Assembly (NCBI RefSeq): GCF_900172345.1
Contig: NZ_FWFY01000002.1
Location: forward strand, 372,001-436,000
Direction: 5' to 3'
DNA: 64,000 bases
Origin: Limimaricola soesokkakensis
Lineage (GTDB): Bacteria > Pseudomonadota > Alphaproteobacteria > Rhodobacterales > Rhodobacteraceae
In this document: positions 9,426-17,927 of the stretch, piece by piece
How positions within the stretch are numbered: position 1 is the first letter of the stretch
How the letters are laid out: every line of letters starts with the position of its first letter
Made by a program: the position numbers and the translations under genes
Notes under the pieces: model-generated
The model's input: only the letters and a program-made list of their open reading frames with translations
The model's database searches: none
Told to the model about the DNA's origin: nothing

Positions 9426-10610
9426 ATGGGCGCGCCCAGGGCGCTGGTTCTCGACCTGACGCGGCTCGCGAGCCGCGCCGGGCGGACGAGGACAGGCGTC
9501 GACCGGGTCGAGCGGGCCTGGCTCGATGCCTGCCTCGCCGAGGCGCGGCCGGTCTTCGGACTGCTGCGCTCGCCGATCGGTTTTCTACTTCTTGATCGCG
9601 CCGGGCTGGCGCGCTTTGCCGCCGCGTCGGATACCGATGAATGGGGCGCGGCGGGCCGCGTGGCATCGCTGTTTCGCAGGCTGGATCCACCCCGGCGCGC
9701 GGCGCAGGGCCATGTTCGTCGCCATGCCATCGCTCGCAGCACGCGGCCCGGGCTCGAACGGATGCTGCGCCATCATCTGCCGCCAGGTGCGCTCTATCTC
9801 AACACCGGCCATGCCGATCTCGACGACCGGGTGATGCGGGCGATGCGGGGTGCGGGCGCGCGGATCGCGGTTCTGCTGCACGATACGATACCGCTCGATC
9901 TGCCTTGGGCCGCGCGCCCCGGCATAGCGGAAGGCTTTGCCGCGAAGCTCGATGTGGTGGCGCGCCATGCCGACCGGGTCATCGTCACCGCCCGGACCAC
10001 GGCCGCGCCGGTGACGGCGCATCTGGCCCGGCGCGGCTGCCTGCCCGAGATCGTCGTGGCGCCGCTGGGCGTCACGTCGGCCCGGCCCGATCCCACGACC
10101 CTGCCGCCGGGGCTCGATCTGGAAGCGCCTTTCATGGTGGTGCTGGGCACCATCGAGCCGCGCAAGAATCACGCGCTGCTGCTCGACGTCTGGGAGCGGC
10201 TGGGTCCGCAGGCGCCACGGTTGCTGATCTGCGGGGCGCGCGGCTGGAACAATGCCGACGTCTTTGCCCGGCTCGACCGGGGCGTGGCCGGCGTGACCGA
10301 GCTTCCGGGCCTGTCGGACCCGGCGATCGCGGCGCTTCTGGAACGGGCGCGGGCGCTGCTCTTTCCCTCGCTGGCCGAGGGCTACGGGCTGCCGCCGCTC
10401 GAGGCGCTGGCCCTGGGCTGCCCGGTGATCTGTGGCGATCTTGCCATCTGCCGCGAATTGCTCGGGGACCGCGCCGTTTACTGCGACCCGACCGATCGCT
10501 ACCGGTGGGAACGGGCGGTCCGGGCGCAGGCCGCGATCTCCGAAACCCCGCCTCGTCTCGCCCCGCCCAGCTGGGAGGCTCATGTCGCCCGCGCCCTGGA
10601 CGGGCTGTGA
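9426..10610 (+). CDS. Family 4 (GT-B) glycosyltransferase
   Basis: Retaining glycosyltransferase of 394 aa. The C-terminal half has the GT4 signature: VVLGTIEPRKNHALLLDVWERL, then LPGLSDPAIAALLERARALLFPS and the EGYGLPPLEALALGCPVICGD nucleotide-sugar loop with its Glu-rich EX7E arrangement. The N-terminal half is variable, as expected for the acceptor-binding domain. It lies 27 bases after galU and 28 before the next gene, consistent with one polysaccharide operon. The sugar is not predictable from sequence. Confidence 0.88.
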   Translation: MGAPRALVLDLTRLASRAGRTRTGVDRVERAWLDACLAEARPVFGLLRSPIGFLLLDRAGLARFAAASDTDEWGAAGRVASLFRRLDPPRRAAQGHVRRHAIARSTRPGLERMLRHHLPPGALYLNTGHADLDDRVMRAMRGAGARIAVLLHDTIPLDLPWAARPGIAEGFAAKLDVVARHADRVIVTARTTAAPVTAHLARRGCLPEIVVAPLGVTSARPDPTTLPPGLDLEAPFMVVLGTIEPRKNHALLLDVWERLGPQAPRLLICGARGWNNADVFARLDRGVAGVTELPGLSDPAIAALLERARALLFPSLAEGYGLPPLEALALGCPVICGDLAICRELLGDRAVYCDPTDRYRWERAVRAQAAISETPPRLAPPSWEAHVARALDGL

Positions 10611-10638
10611 GACGCGGATCGCGAGGAGGGGCAGGCGC

Positions 10639-11649
10639 GTGAAGGCCTGGCAGGCATATCGGTTGAGATTGCAGCGCAAGCGCTGGCGACTGCGCGCGCT
10701 GCGCAAGCGGCGCGAGCTGTCGGTAGTGGCCGACCGCACCGATAAGATCCGCCCCGCCGACATCCTCGTGCTGACCACCCTCCGCAACGAGAACGCGCGG
10801 CTGCCGCATTTCTTCGACTACTACCGGCGGCTCGGGGTGGGCCATTTCCTGGTGGTCGATAATGGCAGCACGGATGGCGGCGCCGAATATCTCGCGGCGC
10901 AGGAGGACGTGTCGCTGTGGCGCACGGAGGCGAGCTACAAGCGCGCGCGCTTCGGGGTCGATTGGCTCAACTGGCTGGCGCGCCGCCATGGCCACGGCCA
11001 CTGGTGCCTAACCGTCGATCCCGACGAGCTGCTGGTCTATCCGTTTTGCGATACGCGGCCGCTCAAGGCGCTGACCGACTGGCTCGACGCGTCGTCGATC
11101 CGCAGCTTCGGGGCGATGCTGCTCGACCTTTACCCAAAGGGGCCGATCGGCGCGCAGGCATACGAGCGCGGGGATGATCCGCTCGACATCGCCTGCTGGT
11201 TCGATCCCGGCAATTACAGCCTGTCGCGCAACGCGACCTACGGCAATCTCTGGATCCAGGGCGGGCCGCGGGCGCGCAGCTTCTTCGCGGACGACCCCGA
11301 ACGCGCGCCCGCGCTCAACAAGATCCCGCTGGTGAAGTGGGACCGCCGCTTCGCCTATGTCAGCTCGACCCACATGCTGCTGCCGCGCGGGCTCAACCTC
11401 GTCTTCGACGAGTGGGGGGGCGAGAAGACCTGCGGCATGCTGCTCCATACCAAGTTTCTCGACGGCTTTTCCGACAAGGCCCGCGAGGAGCTGCGGCGCC
11501 GCCAACATTACGCCGCAAGCGCCGAATACAAGGCCTATGCCGCCGCGCTTGAGGCGGAGCCCGAGCTGTGGTGCCGATGGAGCGAAAGATACATCAACTG
11601 GCGTCAACTCGAGGTGCTGGGGCTGATGTCGCGGGGCAACTGGACATGA
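10639..11649 (+). CDS. Family 2-like glycosyltransferase (Glyco_tranf_2_4 type)
   Basis: Protein of 336 aa with a GT-A-like core: ILVLTTLRNENARLPHFFDYYRRLGV, then FLVVDNGSTDGG, and CLTVDPDELLVYP as the DXD equivalent around residue 125. The GTG at 10639 was preferred because GAGGAGGGG precedes it; an ATG at 10582 is in frame but would overlap the GT4 gene. Its stop overlaps the ATG of the GT14/DUF5927 gene by 4 bases, which suggests coupled translation. Confidence 0.82.
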   Translation: MKAWQAYRLRLQRKRWRLRALRKRRELSVVADRTDKIRPADILVLTTLRNENARLPHFFDYYRRLGVGHFLVVDNGSTDGGAEYLAAQEDVSLWRTEASYKRARFGVDWLNWLARRHGHGHWCLTVDPDELLVYPFCDTRPLKALTDWLDASSIRSFGAMLLDLYPKGPIGAQAYERGDDPLDIACWFDPGNYSLSRNATYGNLWIQGGPRARSFFADDPERAPALNKIPLVKWDRRFAYVSSTHMLLPRGLNLVFDEWGGEKTCGMLLHTKFLDGFSDKAREELRRRQHYAASAEYKAYAAALEAEPELWCRWSERYINWRQLEVLGLMSRGNWT

Positions 11650-13346
11650 GCTTCGGGGTCGTCATCCTCGTGCACAACGCACTGGACCGCGCGGCCCAGG
11701 TGATCCGGCACTGGGCAAGCGCGGGCTGCCCGGTGGTGGTGCATGTCGACCGTGCCGTGCGTCGCGCTCGGTTCGAACGGTTTCGCGAGGATCTCGAGGA
11801 TCTGTCCGACCGAGTCCTTTTTTGCGCGCGCCACCGCTGCGAATGGGGCGGCTGGGGCATCGTCGCGGCGACCCAGTCCGGGGCGGAACTGCTGCTGGAG
11901 CGATTTCCGGGCCTGGGACACGTTTATCTGGCTTCTGGCTCCTGCGTGCCACTGCGCCCGGTGGCGGAGCTCGACGCCTATCTCGCGGCGCGGCCCCGCA
12001 CCGATTTCATCGAGAGCGCCCGGGTCACGCAGGTTCCCTGGACCGTTGGTGGCCTGTCCGAGGAGCGCTTCACGCTGCGCTTCCCGTTTTCTTGGAAGCG
12101 ACGGCGCTGGCTGTTCGACCGTTACGTGGCGCTGCAGCGCCGGCTCGGGGTGCGGCGCAGCCTGCCCGCAGGGTTCGAGCCGTATATGGGCTCGCAATGG
12201 TGGTGCCTGTCGGCGGCGACGCTTCGCGCGATCCTGTCGGATCCGCAGCGCCCGGAGATCGACCGCTATTTCCGCCGGGTCTGGATTCCCGACGAGAGCT
12301 ATTTCCAGAGCCTCGCGCGGCGCTGGTCGACGCATATCGAAAGCCGATCGCTGACGATGTGCAAGTTTGATTTTCAGGGCAAGCCACACCTGTTTTACGA
12401 TGATCATTTACCGTTGCTGCGCCGCTCGGGTTGTTTCGTGGCGCGCAAGATCTGGCCGCGGGCGCAGGCAATCTACGACGAGATGGCGACAGGCGGCCAT
12501 CCGGCAGATGAAGCTGCGCCTTCGCCCGCGCGCATCGACCGGGTCTTTGCCGAGGCGACCGAGCGGCGGGTGCGCGGCCGGTCGGGCCTCTACATGCAGA
12601 GCCGTCTGCCGAATCCGGGCTGGGAGAACGGCTTCACCGCCGCGCCCTATGGCGTGCTCGAAGGCTTCGCCGAGCTACAAGACGGCTTCACGGAGTGGTT
12701 CGCCCGCGCCAGCGGCGCCACGGTGCATGGCCATATCTTCGCGCCGGAGCGGGTCGAGTTCGCGGATGGAGCGACGGTCTGGCGCGGGGCCATGTCGGAC
12801 AGCGCGGCGCTGCGCGACCACCAAGGGCCGCGCTTTCTCACTAACCTGATCTGGAACGGGCGAGGCGCGCGGCAGGTATTCCAGTTCGGCCCGCGCGACA
12901 GCCAGCGGGTGAGTTGGGACATCGCCAAGGATCCCAATGCGAGGATCGGCGTGATCTCGGGAGCCTGGGCGGTGCCGCTGTTCCGCTCGGGCCGACCGGC
13001 GGCGCGGCTTTGCGATCTGGCGGCACGGCTGCAGCAGGTCGAGGCCGATCACCTCGCGGCGCTGCGCTCGCCCCAGGCCAAGGCGCGGATTCGCGTCTGG
13101 ACGCTGGCGGAATTCCTTGAGGCGCCGGCCGAGGCGCTGGCGCTGATGCTGTCGGACATCGCGCCGGGCCGAGCAGGGCCGCCGCCCGCACCGCCCGCCA
13201 TGGTGCCGCTCGACGGGTTGGGACGTTTCCTGCAGGAGATGCGCAATCTCGGTATGCATCCCTATTTGACCGGCGACATTCCGATCGAGCCGCCGGCACC
13301 GCGCCGACCTGCGCCGCGGCCCTACCTTGTGAGACCCCATGCCTGA
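11646..13346 (+). CDS. Core-2/I-branching beta-1,6-GlcNAc-transferase-like protein with DUF5927-type C-terminus
   Basis: Protein of 566 aa. Residues 1-250 resemble GT14 enzymes: GVVILVHNALDRAAQVIRHW, VVVHVDRAVRRARF, a LASGSCVPLRP core and WIPDESYFQSL. Residues from about 300 to 540 form a second domain like the one annotated DUF5927/5928 in roseobacters, with ENGFTAAPYGVLEGF and FQFGPRDSQRVSWDIAKD. A Pro/Ala-rich tail closes it. The start overlaps the upstream stop, and the end overlaps the sulfotransferase-like start by 8 bases. A role in branching or capping a surface glycan is inferred. Confidence 0.8.
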   Translation: MSFGVVILVHNALDRAAQVIRHWASAGCPVVVHVDRAVRRARFERFREDLEDLSDRVLFCARHRCEWGGWGIVAATQSGAELLLERFPGLGHVYLASGSCVPLRPVAELDAYLAARPRTDFIESARVTQVPWTVGGLSEERFTLRFPFSWKRRRWLFDRYVALQRRLGVRRSLPAGFEPYMGSQWWCLSAATLRAILSDPQRPEIDRYFRRVWIPDESYFQSLARRWSTHIESRSLTMCKFDFQGKPHLFYDDHLPLLRRSGCFVARKIWPRAQAIYDEMATGGHPADEAAPSPARIDRVFAEATERRVRGRSGLYMQSRLPNPGWENGFTAAPYGVLEGFAELQDGFTEWFARASGATVHGHIFAPERVEFADGATVWRGAMSDSAALRDHQGPRFLTNLIWNGRGARQVFQFGPRDSQRVSWDIAKDPNARIGVISGAWAVPLFRSGRPAARLCDLAARLQQVEADHLAALRSPQAKARIRVWTLAEFLEAPAEALALMLSDIAPGRAGPPPAPPAMVPLDGLGRFLQEMRNLGMHPYLTGDIPIEPPAPRRPAPRPYLVRPHA

Positions 13347-14760
13347 ATTCGACAGCTTCGTGGTGCTCGCTGAGATGCGCACCGGCTCGAATTTCCTCGA
13401 AGCCAATTTGAACGCGCTCGACGGCGTGCGCTGCCATGGCGAGGCGTTCAACCCGCATTTCATCGGCAGCCCGCAAGACGCGCCGATCCTCGGGTTTGAT
13501 CGCACCGCGCGCGACGCGGATCCCACCGCGCTCTTGGCGCGGCTGCGGGCGGCGCCCGGCCTCAACGGGTTTCGCTATTTCGGCGATCACGATCCGAGGC
13601 TCTTCGCCCCGATCATGGACGAGCCGCGCATTGCCAAGATCGTGCTGACCCGTAACCCGCTCGATTCCTATGTCAGCCATCGCATCGCCGCCGCCACCGG
13701 GCAGTGGAAGCTTACCGATGCGCGCCATGCCCGTGCCGCGCGCATCCGTTTCGAGCCGGAAGGATTCGAGGCGCATCTGCAGCGGCTGCAGGAGACGCAG
13801 ATCCGGATCATGGGGGCGCTGCAACGGCGCGGACAGACCGCCTTCTACGTCGATTACGCGGATCTGCAGGATGTCGATGTCCTGAACGGCCTCGCGGCCT
13901 GGCTCGGGGTGACGGGGCGGCTCGAAACTCTCGACCGAGGGCTCAAGAAGCAGAACCCCGGCCCGATCACGGACAAGGTCGAGAATGTCGAGGAGATGCA
14001 GGCGGCGCTGGCGCGGATCGACAGGTTCGACCTGCACCGCACGCCGAATTTCGAGCCGCGGCGCGGCGCGATGGTGCCGGGCTACATCGCCGCCGCGACC
14101 ACGGGTCTGTTGTGCCTGCCGCTGACATCGGGGCCCGAGACGGCGCTTCGGCATTGGCTCGAAGCGCTCGATGGCGCGCCGGTGCGCGAGGGGTTCACGC
14201 AAAAGACGCTGCGCGACTGGCGCCGCGCCCATCCCGGGCATCGCAGCTTCGCGGTGCTGCGCCACCCGGTGGCGCGGGCCCATGCCGCCTTTTGCGACCG
14301 GATCCTGTCCACGGGCCCCGGCTCTTATAGCGAGATCCGCAAAACGCTGCGTCACCGCCATGGGCTGCCGATCGATGCGGCTGCGAACGGGCCCGATCTC
14401 GATCCGGCGCGGCACCGCGCGGCCTTCTTGCAATTCGCGGGCTTCCTGAAGGCCAATCTCGGCGGCCAGACCGCGATCCGCGTCGATGCGGCATGGGCCA
14501 GCCAGAGTGCGCTGTTGCAGGGCGCGGCCTCGGTCGAAAGCCCGGATGCGGTGCTGCGCGAGGCGGAGTTGGCGCGCGACCTGTCATGGATCGCCGCGCA
14601 GCTCGGGCGCGAAGCGCCGCCGTGGCGGCCCGCGCCGGACCCGCAGGAGGCCGCGCTCGTGGCGATCTACGATGCCGAGGTCGAGCGGGCGATTCGCACG
14701 GTCTATGCGCGCGATTACGATCGCTTCGGGTTCGGAGATTGGCAGCCGCTGCGCGGCTGA
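13339..14760 (+). CDS. Sulfotransferase-like protein (NodH-like), apparently two-part
   Basis: Protein of 473 aa. The N-terminal half reads as a PAPS-dependent sulfotransferase: LAEMRTGSNFLEANLNALDG is the 5'-phosphosulfate loop and LTRNPLDSYVSHRIA the 3'-phosphate site. From about residue 290 a second sequence, SFAVLRHPVARAHAAFCDRI, again looks like a 3'-phosphate-binding motif, but no second phosphosulfate loop is obvious. The C-terminal half may be a degenerate repeat or acceptor domain. It follows the GT14/DUF5927 gene with an 8-base overlap. Sulfation of the glycan made by this cluster is inferred. Confidence 0.8.
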   Translation: MPEFDSFVVLAEMRTGSNFLEANLNALDGVRCHGEAFNPHFIGSPQDAPILGFDRTARDADPTALLARLRAAPGLNGFRYFGDHDPRLFAPIMDEPRIAKIVLTRNPLDSYVSHRIAAATGQWKLTDARHARAARIRFEPEGFEAHLQRLQETQIRIMGALQRRGQTAFYVDYADLQDVDVLNGLAAWLGVTGRLETLDRGLKKQNPGPITDKVENVEEMQAALARIDRFDLHRTPNFEPRRGAMVPGYIAAATTGLLCLPLTSGPETALRHWLEALDGAPVREGFTQKTLRDWRRAHPGHRSFAVLRHPVARAHAAFCDRILSTGPGSYSEIRKTLRHRHGLPIDAAANGPDLDPARHRAAFLQFAGFLKANLGGQTAIRVDAAWASQSALLQGAASVESPDAVLREAELARDLSWIAAQLGREAPPWRPAPDPQEAALVAIYDAEVERAIRTVYARDYDRFGFGDWQPLRG

Positions 14761-14773
14761 GGGCCCCGGAGGG

Positions 14774-15238
14774 TCAGGCGGCCTGTATTGCCGGGCCCTC
14801 GGTGAGGATCGCATGCAACGTGCCGATCTCGGCATTGGCGCGCAGCTTCTGGCAGGTGGCGGCGTCGCGCAGCGTGCGCGAGACCAGCGCCAGCGCTTTC
14901 AGATGCTCGACGCCGCTGCCATCCGGCGCCAGCAGGCAGAAGACGAGGTCCACCGGCTGGCGGTCGATCGAATCGAATTCGAGGGGCTTTTCCAGCCGGA
15001 TGAACAGGCCGCGCACCCGCTCGAGCCCTTCGAGCCGGGCATGCGGCAGCGCCACACCATGGCCGACGCCGGTCGGGCCGAGGCCTTCGCGCTCGAGCAG
15101 CGCCTCGACCACGCGGCCCGAGGGCAGGTCGTAGCAGCTCTCGGCGAGGTCCCCGAGATCCTGGAATAGGCGCTTCTTGGAGCTGGTGGAGGCCAGCATC
15201 TTCACGCCCTCGGAGGGTAGGATCTCGGAAATCTGCAT
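14774..15238 (-). CDS. ptsN: PTS IIA-like nitrogen regulatory protein PtsN
   Basis: EIIA-Ntr of 154 aa, phosphorylated by the PTS-Ntr relay and used as a regulator rather than a transporter. The phospho-accepting histidine is His66 in GVALPHARLEG; SSKKRLFQDLGD and LVFCLLAPDGSGVEHLKAL are typical of the family. It lies downstream of hpf on the same strand, a common proteobacterial pairing. Its stop is only 13 bases from the convergent sulfotransferase-like gene, with no clear terminator between them. Confidence 0.95.
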   Translation of the reverse strand: MQISEILPSEGVKMLASTSSKKRLFQDLGDLAESCYDLPSGRVVEALLEREGLGPTGVGHGVALPHARLEGLERVRGLFIRLEKPLEFDSIDRQPVDLVFCLLAPDGSGVEHLKALALVSRTLRDAATCQKLRANAEIGTLHAILTEGPAIQAA

Positions 15239-15291
15239 AGGGAATCCCCTGTCTGCGAGGCGGGCTCGGAGAGCCAGGATCTAGCGCCCTC

Positions 15292-15867
15292 CTAGCCGAT
15301 GTTGCGCGGGTCGATCCAGCCGAAATTGCCGTCCTCGCGGCGATAGACCACGTTGATCCCGCTATGCTTCTCGTTTCGGAACACCAGCACCGGCGCATCC
15401 GCCAGCTCAAGCTGCATCACCGCTTCACCGACCGAGAGCTCGGGAATCTTCGATTCCATCTCCGCGACGATCATCGGTGCCAGGCCGTCCTGCTCGGTCT
15501 CTTCATTGTCTCCTGACGCGGCGAGGATATAGGAGCCCGCGAGGGATTGTTCAACCGGGTTCGGGCGCGCCTTGTGGTGGTCCTTCAGGCGGCGCTTGTA
15601 GCGCCTGAGCTGCTTGTCCATTTTCTCGCAGCAGGCTTCGAAAGCGGCGTAGATCTCGGTGGCGCGGCCGGTGGCCTGGGCGTTCAGCCCGGTGGACAGA
15701 TGCACCACGGCTTCGCAGACATGCTCATGGCCGGAGCGCGAGAACACCACGTTGGCATCGGTCGGGCGACCGGCATATTTGCCGACGGTCGCGCCCAGTT
15801 CGGTCTGCACATGTATCTGCAGCGACTCGCCGATCTCGATCTGCTTGCCGGTGATCTGGTAGCGCAT
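15292..15867 (-). CDS. hpf: Ribosome hibernation promoting factor, long form
   Basis: Binds 30S subunits and promotes 100S dimers in resting cells. The protein is 191 aa, the long form: an N-terminal ribosome-binding domain (MRYQITGKQIEIGESLQIHV, with RYKRRLKDHHK near residue 95) and a C-terminal dimerisation domain ending in VVYRREDGNFGWIDPR. The start at 15867 follows a strong AAAGGAGA; a longer in-frame start is unnecessary. A gap of 214 bases separates it from lptB; rpoN, found here in some other alphaproteobacteria, is absent. Confidence 0.94.
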   Translation of the reverse strand: MRYQITGKQIEIGESLQIHVQTELGATVGKYAGRPTDANVVFSRSGHEHVCEAVVHLSTGLNAQATGRATEIYAAFEACCEKMDKQLRRYKRRLKDHHKARPNPVEQSLAGSYILAASGDNEETEQDGLAPMIVAEMESKIPELSVGEAVMQLELADAPVLVFRNEKHSGINVVYRREDGNFGWIDPRNIG

Positions 15868-16081
15868 GGACGTCTCCTTTGGGGGCACGGCTCCGCGAAG
15901 CGAGCCTCGGGCTCGCGTCGCTCAGGGGCCGGCAAGGGGTGAGGATGGGCAGGGCCCGCGCTGTCCGCGCGCCGTGCGGCCCGTTGCGTCGGAGCCGTCT
16001 GAAGCTGTGGACAAGGGTGTCTGGCCTGCGTCATCGAGTCCCATCTCGCCCGATCGCGGCCCCGCTTGTCAACTTCGCCGT

Positions 16082-16840
16082 TCAGCCGATGCGGAAGCCT
16101 TGGCCGAGATAGACGCGACGTACATTTTCGTCGCGCACCACCTCGTCGGTGGTGCCCGACATCAGAACGCGGCCGTCATGCAGGATGTAGGCACGATCGA
16201 CGATGCCCAGCGTCTCGCGGACATTGTGGTCGGTGATCAGCACGCCGAGGCCCCGGGTCTTGAGCGCCGCCACGAGGTCGCGGATGTCGCCCACCGCGAT
16301 CGGGTCGACGCCCGCGAAGGGCTCGTCGAGCAGCACGTAGCGCGGATTCGCGGCAAGGCAGCGCGCGATCTCGACGCGACGTCGTTCGCCGCCCGACAGC
16401 GCCAGCGCGGGCGCGCGGCGCAAATGGCCGATCGAGAAATCCGACAGGAGCTCCTCGAGCCGCTCGCGCCGCGAGGTGCGGTCAGGCTCGGCGATCTCCA
16501 GTACCGCGAGGATGTTGTCCTCGACGTTGAGGCCGCGGAAGACCGACATCTCCTGCGGCAGATAGCCGATTCCGAGCCGGGCGCGGCGGTACATCGGCAG
16601 CAAAGTCGCGTCGCGCCCGTCGATCGTCACCTGGCCGCCCTCGGGCGTCACGAGGCCCGCGATCGAATAGAAGCAGGTGGTCTTGCCCGAGCCGTTGGGG
16701 CCCAAGAGCGCCACCACCTCGCCGCGGTCGAGATGCAGCGACACGTCACGGATCACCGGGCGCTTGCGGTAGCTCTTGCGCAGCCCGGCGACCCGCAGCC
16801 CGCCTTGGCCCGGTGTCACGTCAAGCTCGGGCGGCGTCAC
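16082..16840 (-). CDS. lptB: LPS export ABC transporter ATP-binding protein LptB
   Basis: Cytoplasmic ATPase that powers LPS extraction by LptFG. The 252-aa protein has Walker A GPNGSGKTT, Q-loop YLPQEMSVF, signature LSGGERRRVEIAR, Walker B YVLLDEPFAGVDP and the switch ITDHNVRETL, all close to LptB rather than generic importers. Its ATG overlaps the lptA stop by 4 bases, giving the operon kdsD-lptC-lptA-lptB. Confidence 0.97.
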   Translation of the reverse strand: MTPPELDVTPGQGGLRVAGLRKSYRKRPVIRDVSLHLDRGEVVALLGPNGSGKTTCFYSIAGLVTPEGGQVTIDGRDATLLPMYRRARLGIGYLPQEMSVFRGLNVEDNILAVLEIAEPDRTSRRERLEELLSDFSIGHLRRAPALALSGGERRRVEIARCLAANPRYVLLDEPFAGVDPIAVGDIRDLVAALKTRGLGVLITDHNVRETLGIVDRAYILHDGRVLMSGTTDEVVRDENVRRVYLGQGFRIG

Positions 16841-17319
16841 TGCGCGGGCTCGATCACGGTGCGCACCTGACCTTCGAGCTGCGCCGTGCCGGCGGCAAGG
16901 TCGATCACCATGCTTTGCGACGACAGCGCGGTGCGCGCCTGCGTCAGCAGCACGTCGCCGGTGAGGGTGAGGTTGCCGCCGGCGATGTCATAGACCGCGC
17001 GGTCGGCCTCTGCGGCCTCGGTCGGGGTGACGAAGGTGACGCCGCCCTCGGCCTCCAACCGCGAAATCTCGCCCGTGGCGTCGTCATAGACCACCTCGAC
17101 CGTGGCGGCGGAGATCTTCATCTCGCCCTGGCCGATCAGCACCTCGCCCTCAAAGGTGGCGCGGCCCGTGGCCTGATCGACGCTGAGTCGCTCGGCGGTG
17201 ATCTCGACCGGCGCGTCGGGATCGGCGGCGAGCCCGCCCAGCGCCATCTGCGTCTGCGCGGCGGCGAGGCCCGGCAGCATCAGCAGGATCGTCAGCATGG
17301 CGGTCATCATGCGGGTCAT
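16837..17319 (-). CDS. lptA: LPS transport periplasmic protein LptA
   Basis: Periplasmic bridge of the LPS transport machine, 160 aa. A signal peptide (MLTILLMLPGLAAAQ region) precedes an OstA-type beta-jellyroll with VEITAERLSVDQATGRATFEGEV and GNLTLTGDVLLTQ. It overlaps both neighbours by 4 bases (lptC upstream, lptB downstream), so the three Lpt proteins are likely made in a fixed ratio. Confidence 0.92.
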   Translation of the reverse strand: MTRMMTAMLTILLMLPGLAAAQTQMALGGLAADPDAPVEITAERLSVDQATGRATFEGEVLIGQGEMKISAATVEVVYDDATGEISRLEAEGGVTFVTPTEAAEADRAVYDIAGGNLTLTGDVLLTQARTALSSQSMVIDLAAGTAQLEGQVRTVIEPAQ

Positions 17320-17927
17320 CGGCGCTCTCCCTGGTTCGCTGGATCATATAGCAGCCGAACCCCGCCGGAGAACACCATGCGCGGCGCGCCGCCCTCAGGC
17401 AGGGTGGTGCGCATCGCGGCGGCGCTGAGCGTACCATAGGGCGCGGTCACGCTGATCTCCCCGGTCGAGACCAGCCCGCCGGTGCCCAGATCGGCTTCGA
17501 GCGTCGGGGTCTCGACGCTGTAGCCGTTGCTGCTGGTGACCGATACCGGCCCGTCGAGGCGCAACAGATTGCGGCCGGTCTCGATCTCGCCACGCGCGGC
17601 GCTCAGCTCGATCCGGGTATCGCCGGGGCCTTCGATGGTGCCGCGCGGCGCCTCGACCGCGAAGATTCCCTCGCCGGCCTCGCGCGGTCGCACCGTATCG
17701 GCGGCGATCGCGATCGAGGCGCCGCTTTCGGTGCGGCCGGCGAATCGCGGCGCGCTGACGCGCTGTTCCGCGGCGATCGCCTCGATCTCGGCGAAGGGGA
17801 TCTCGCTTGGCCCGGAGGGGCCCCGGGCGATCAGGAACAGCGTCGAGAGCAGGATCAGCCCGATCAGCGGCAGCGCCACCTTGGCCCAGCCGATGAATCG
17901 CGAATAGGCGTTGTCGCGGGCGTGCAT
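17316..17927 (-). CDS. lptC: LPS export system protein LptC
   Basis: Bitopic inner-membrane protein of 203 aa that passes LPS from LptBFG to LptA. One N-terminal transmembrane helix (VALPLIGLILLSTLFLIA, about residues 16-33) is followed by a periplasmic domain with RGTIEGPGDTRIELSAARGE. Sequence conservation in LptC is low, so the position between kdsD and lptA is part of the evidence. The gene starts immediately after the kdsD stop. Confidence 0.88.
   Translation of the reverse strand: MHARDNAYSRFIGWAKVALPLIGLILLSTLFLIARGPSGPSEIPFAEIEAIAAEQRVSAPRFAGRTESGASIAIAADTVRPREAGEGIFAVEAPRGTIEGPGDTRIELSAARGEIETGRNLLRLDGPVSVTSSNGYSVETPTLEADLGTGGLVSTGEISVTAPYGTLSAAAMRTTLPEGGAPRMVFSGGVRLLYDPANQGERR

Noticed and set aside
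12841-14433. A 530-codon minus-strand frame opposite the GT14 and sulfotransferase-like genes
   Set aside because: No motif or start signal; the plus-strand genes carry clear family motifs.
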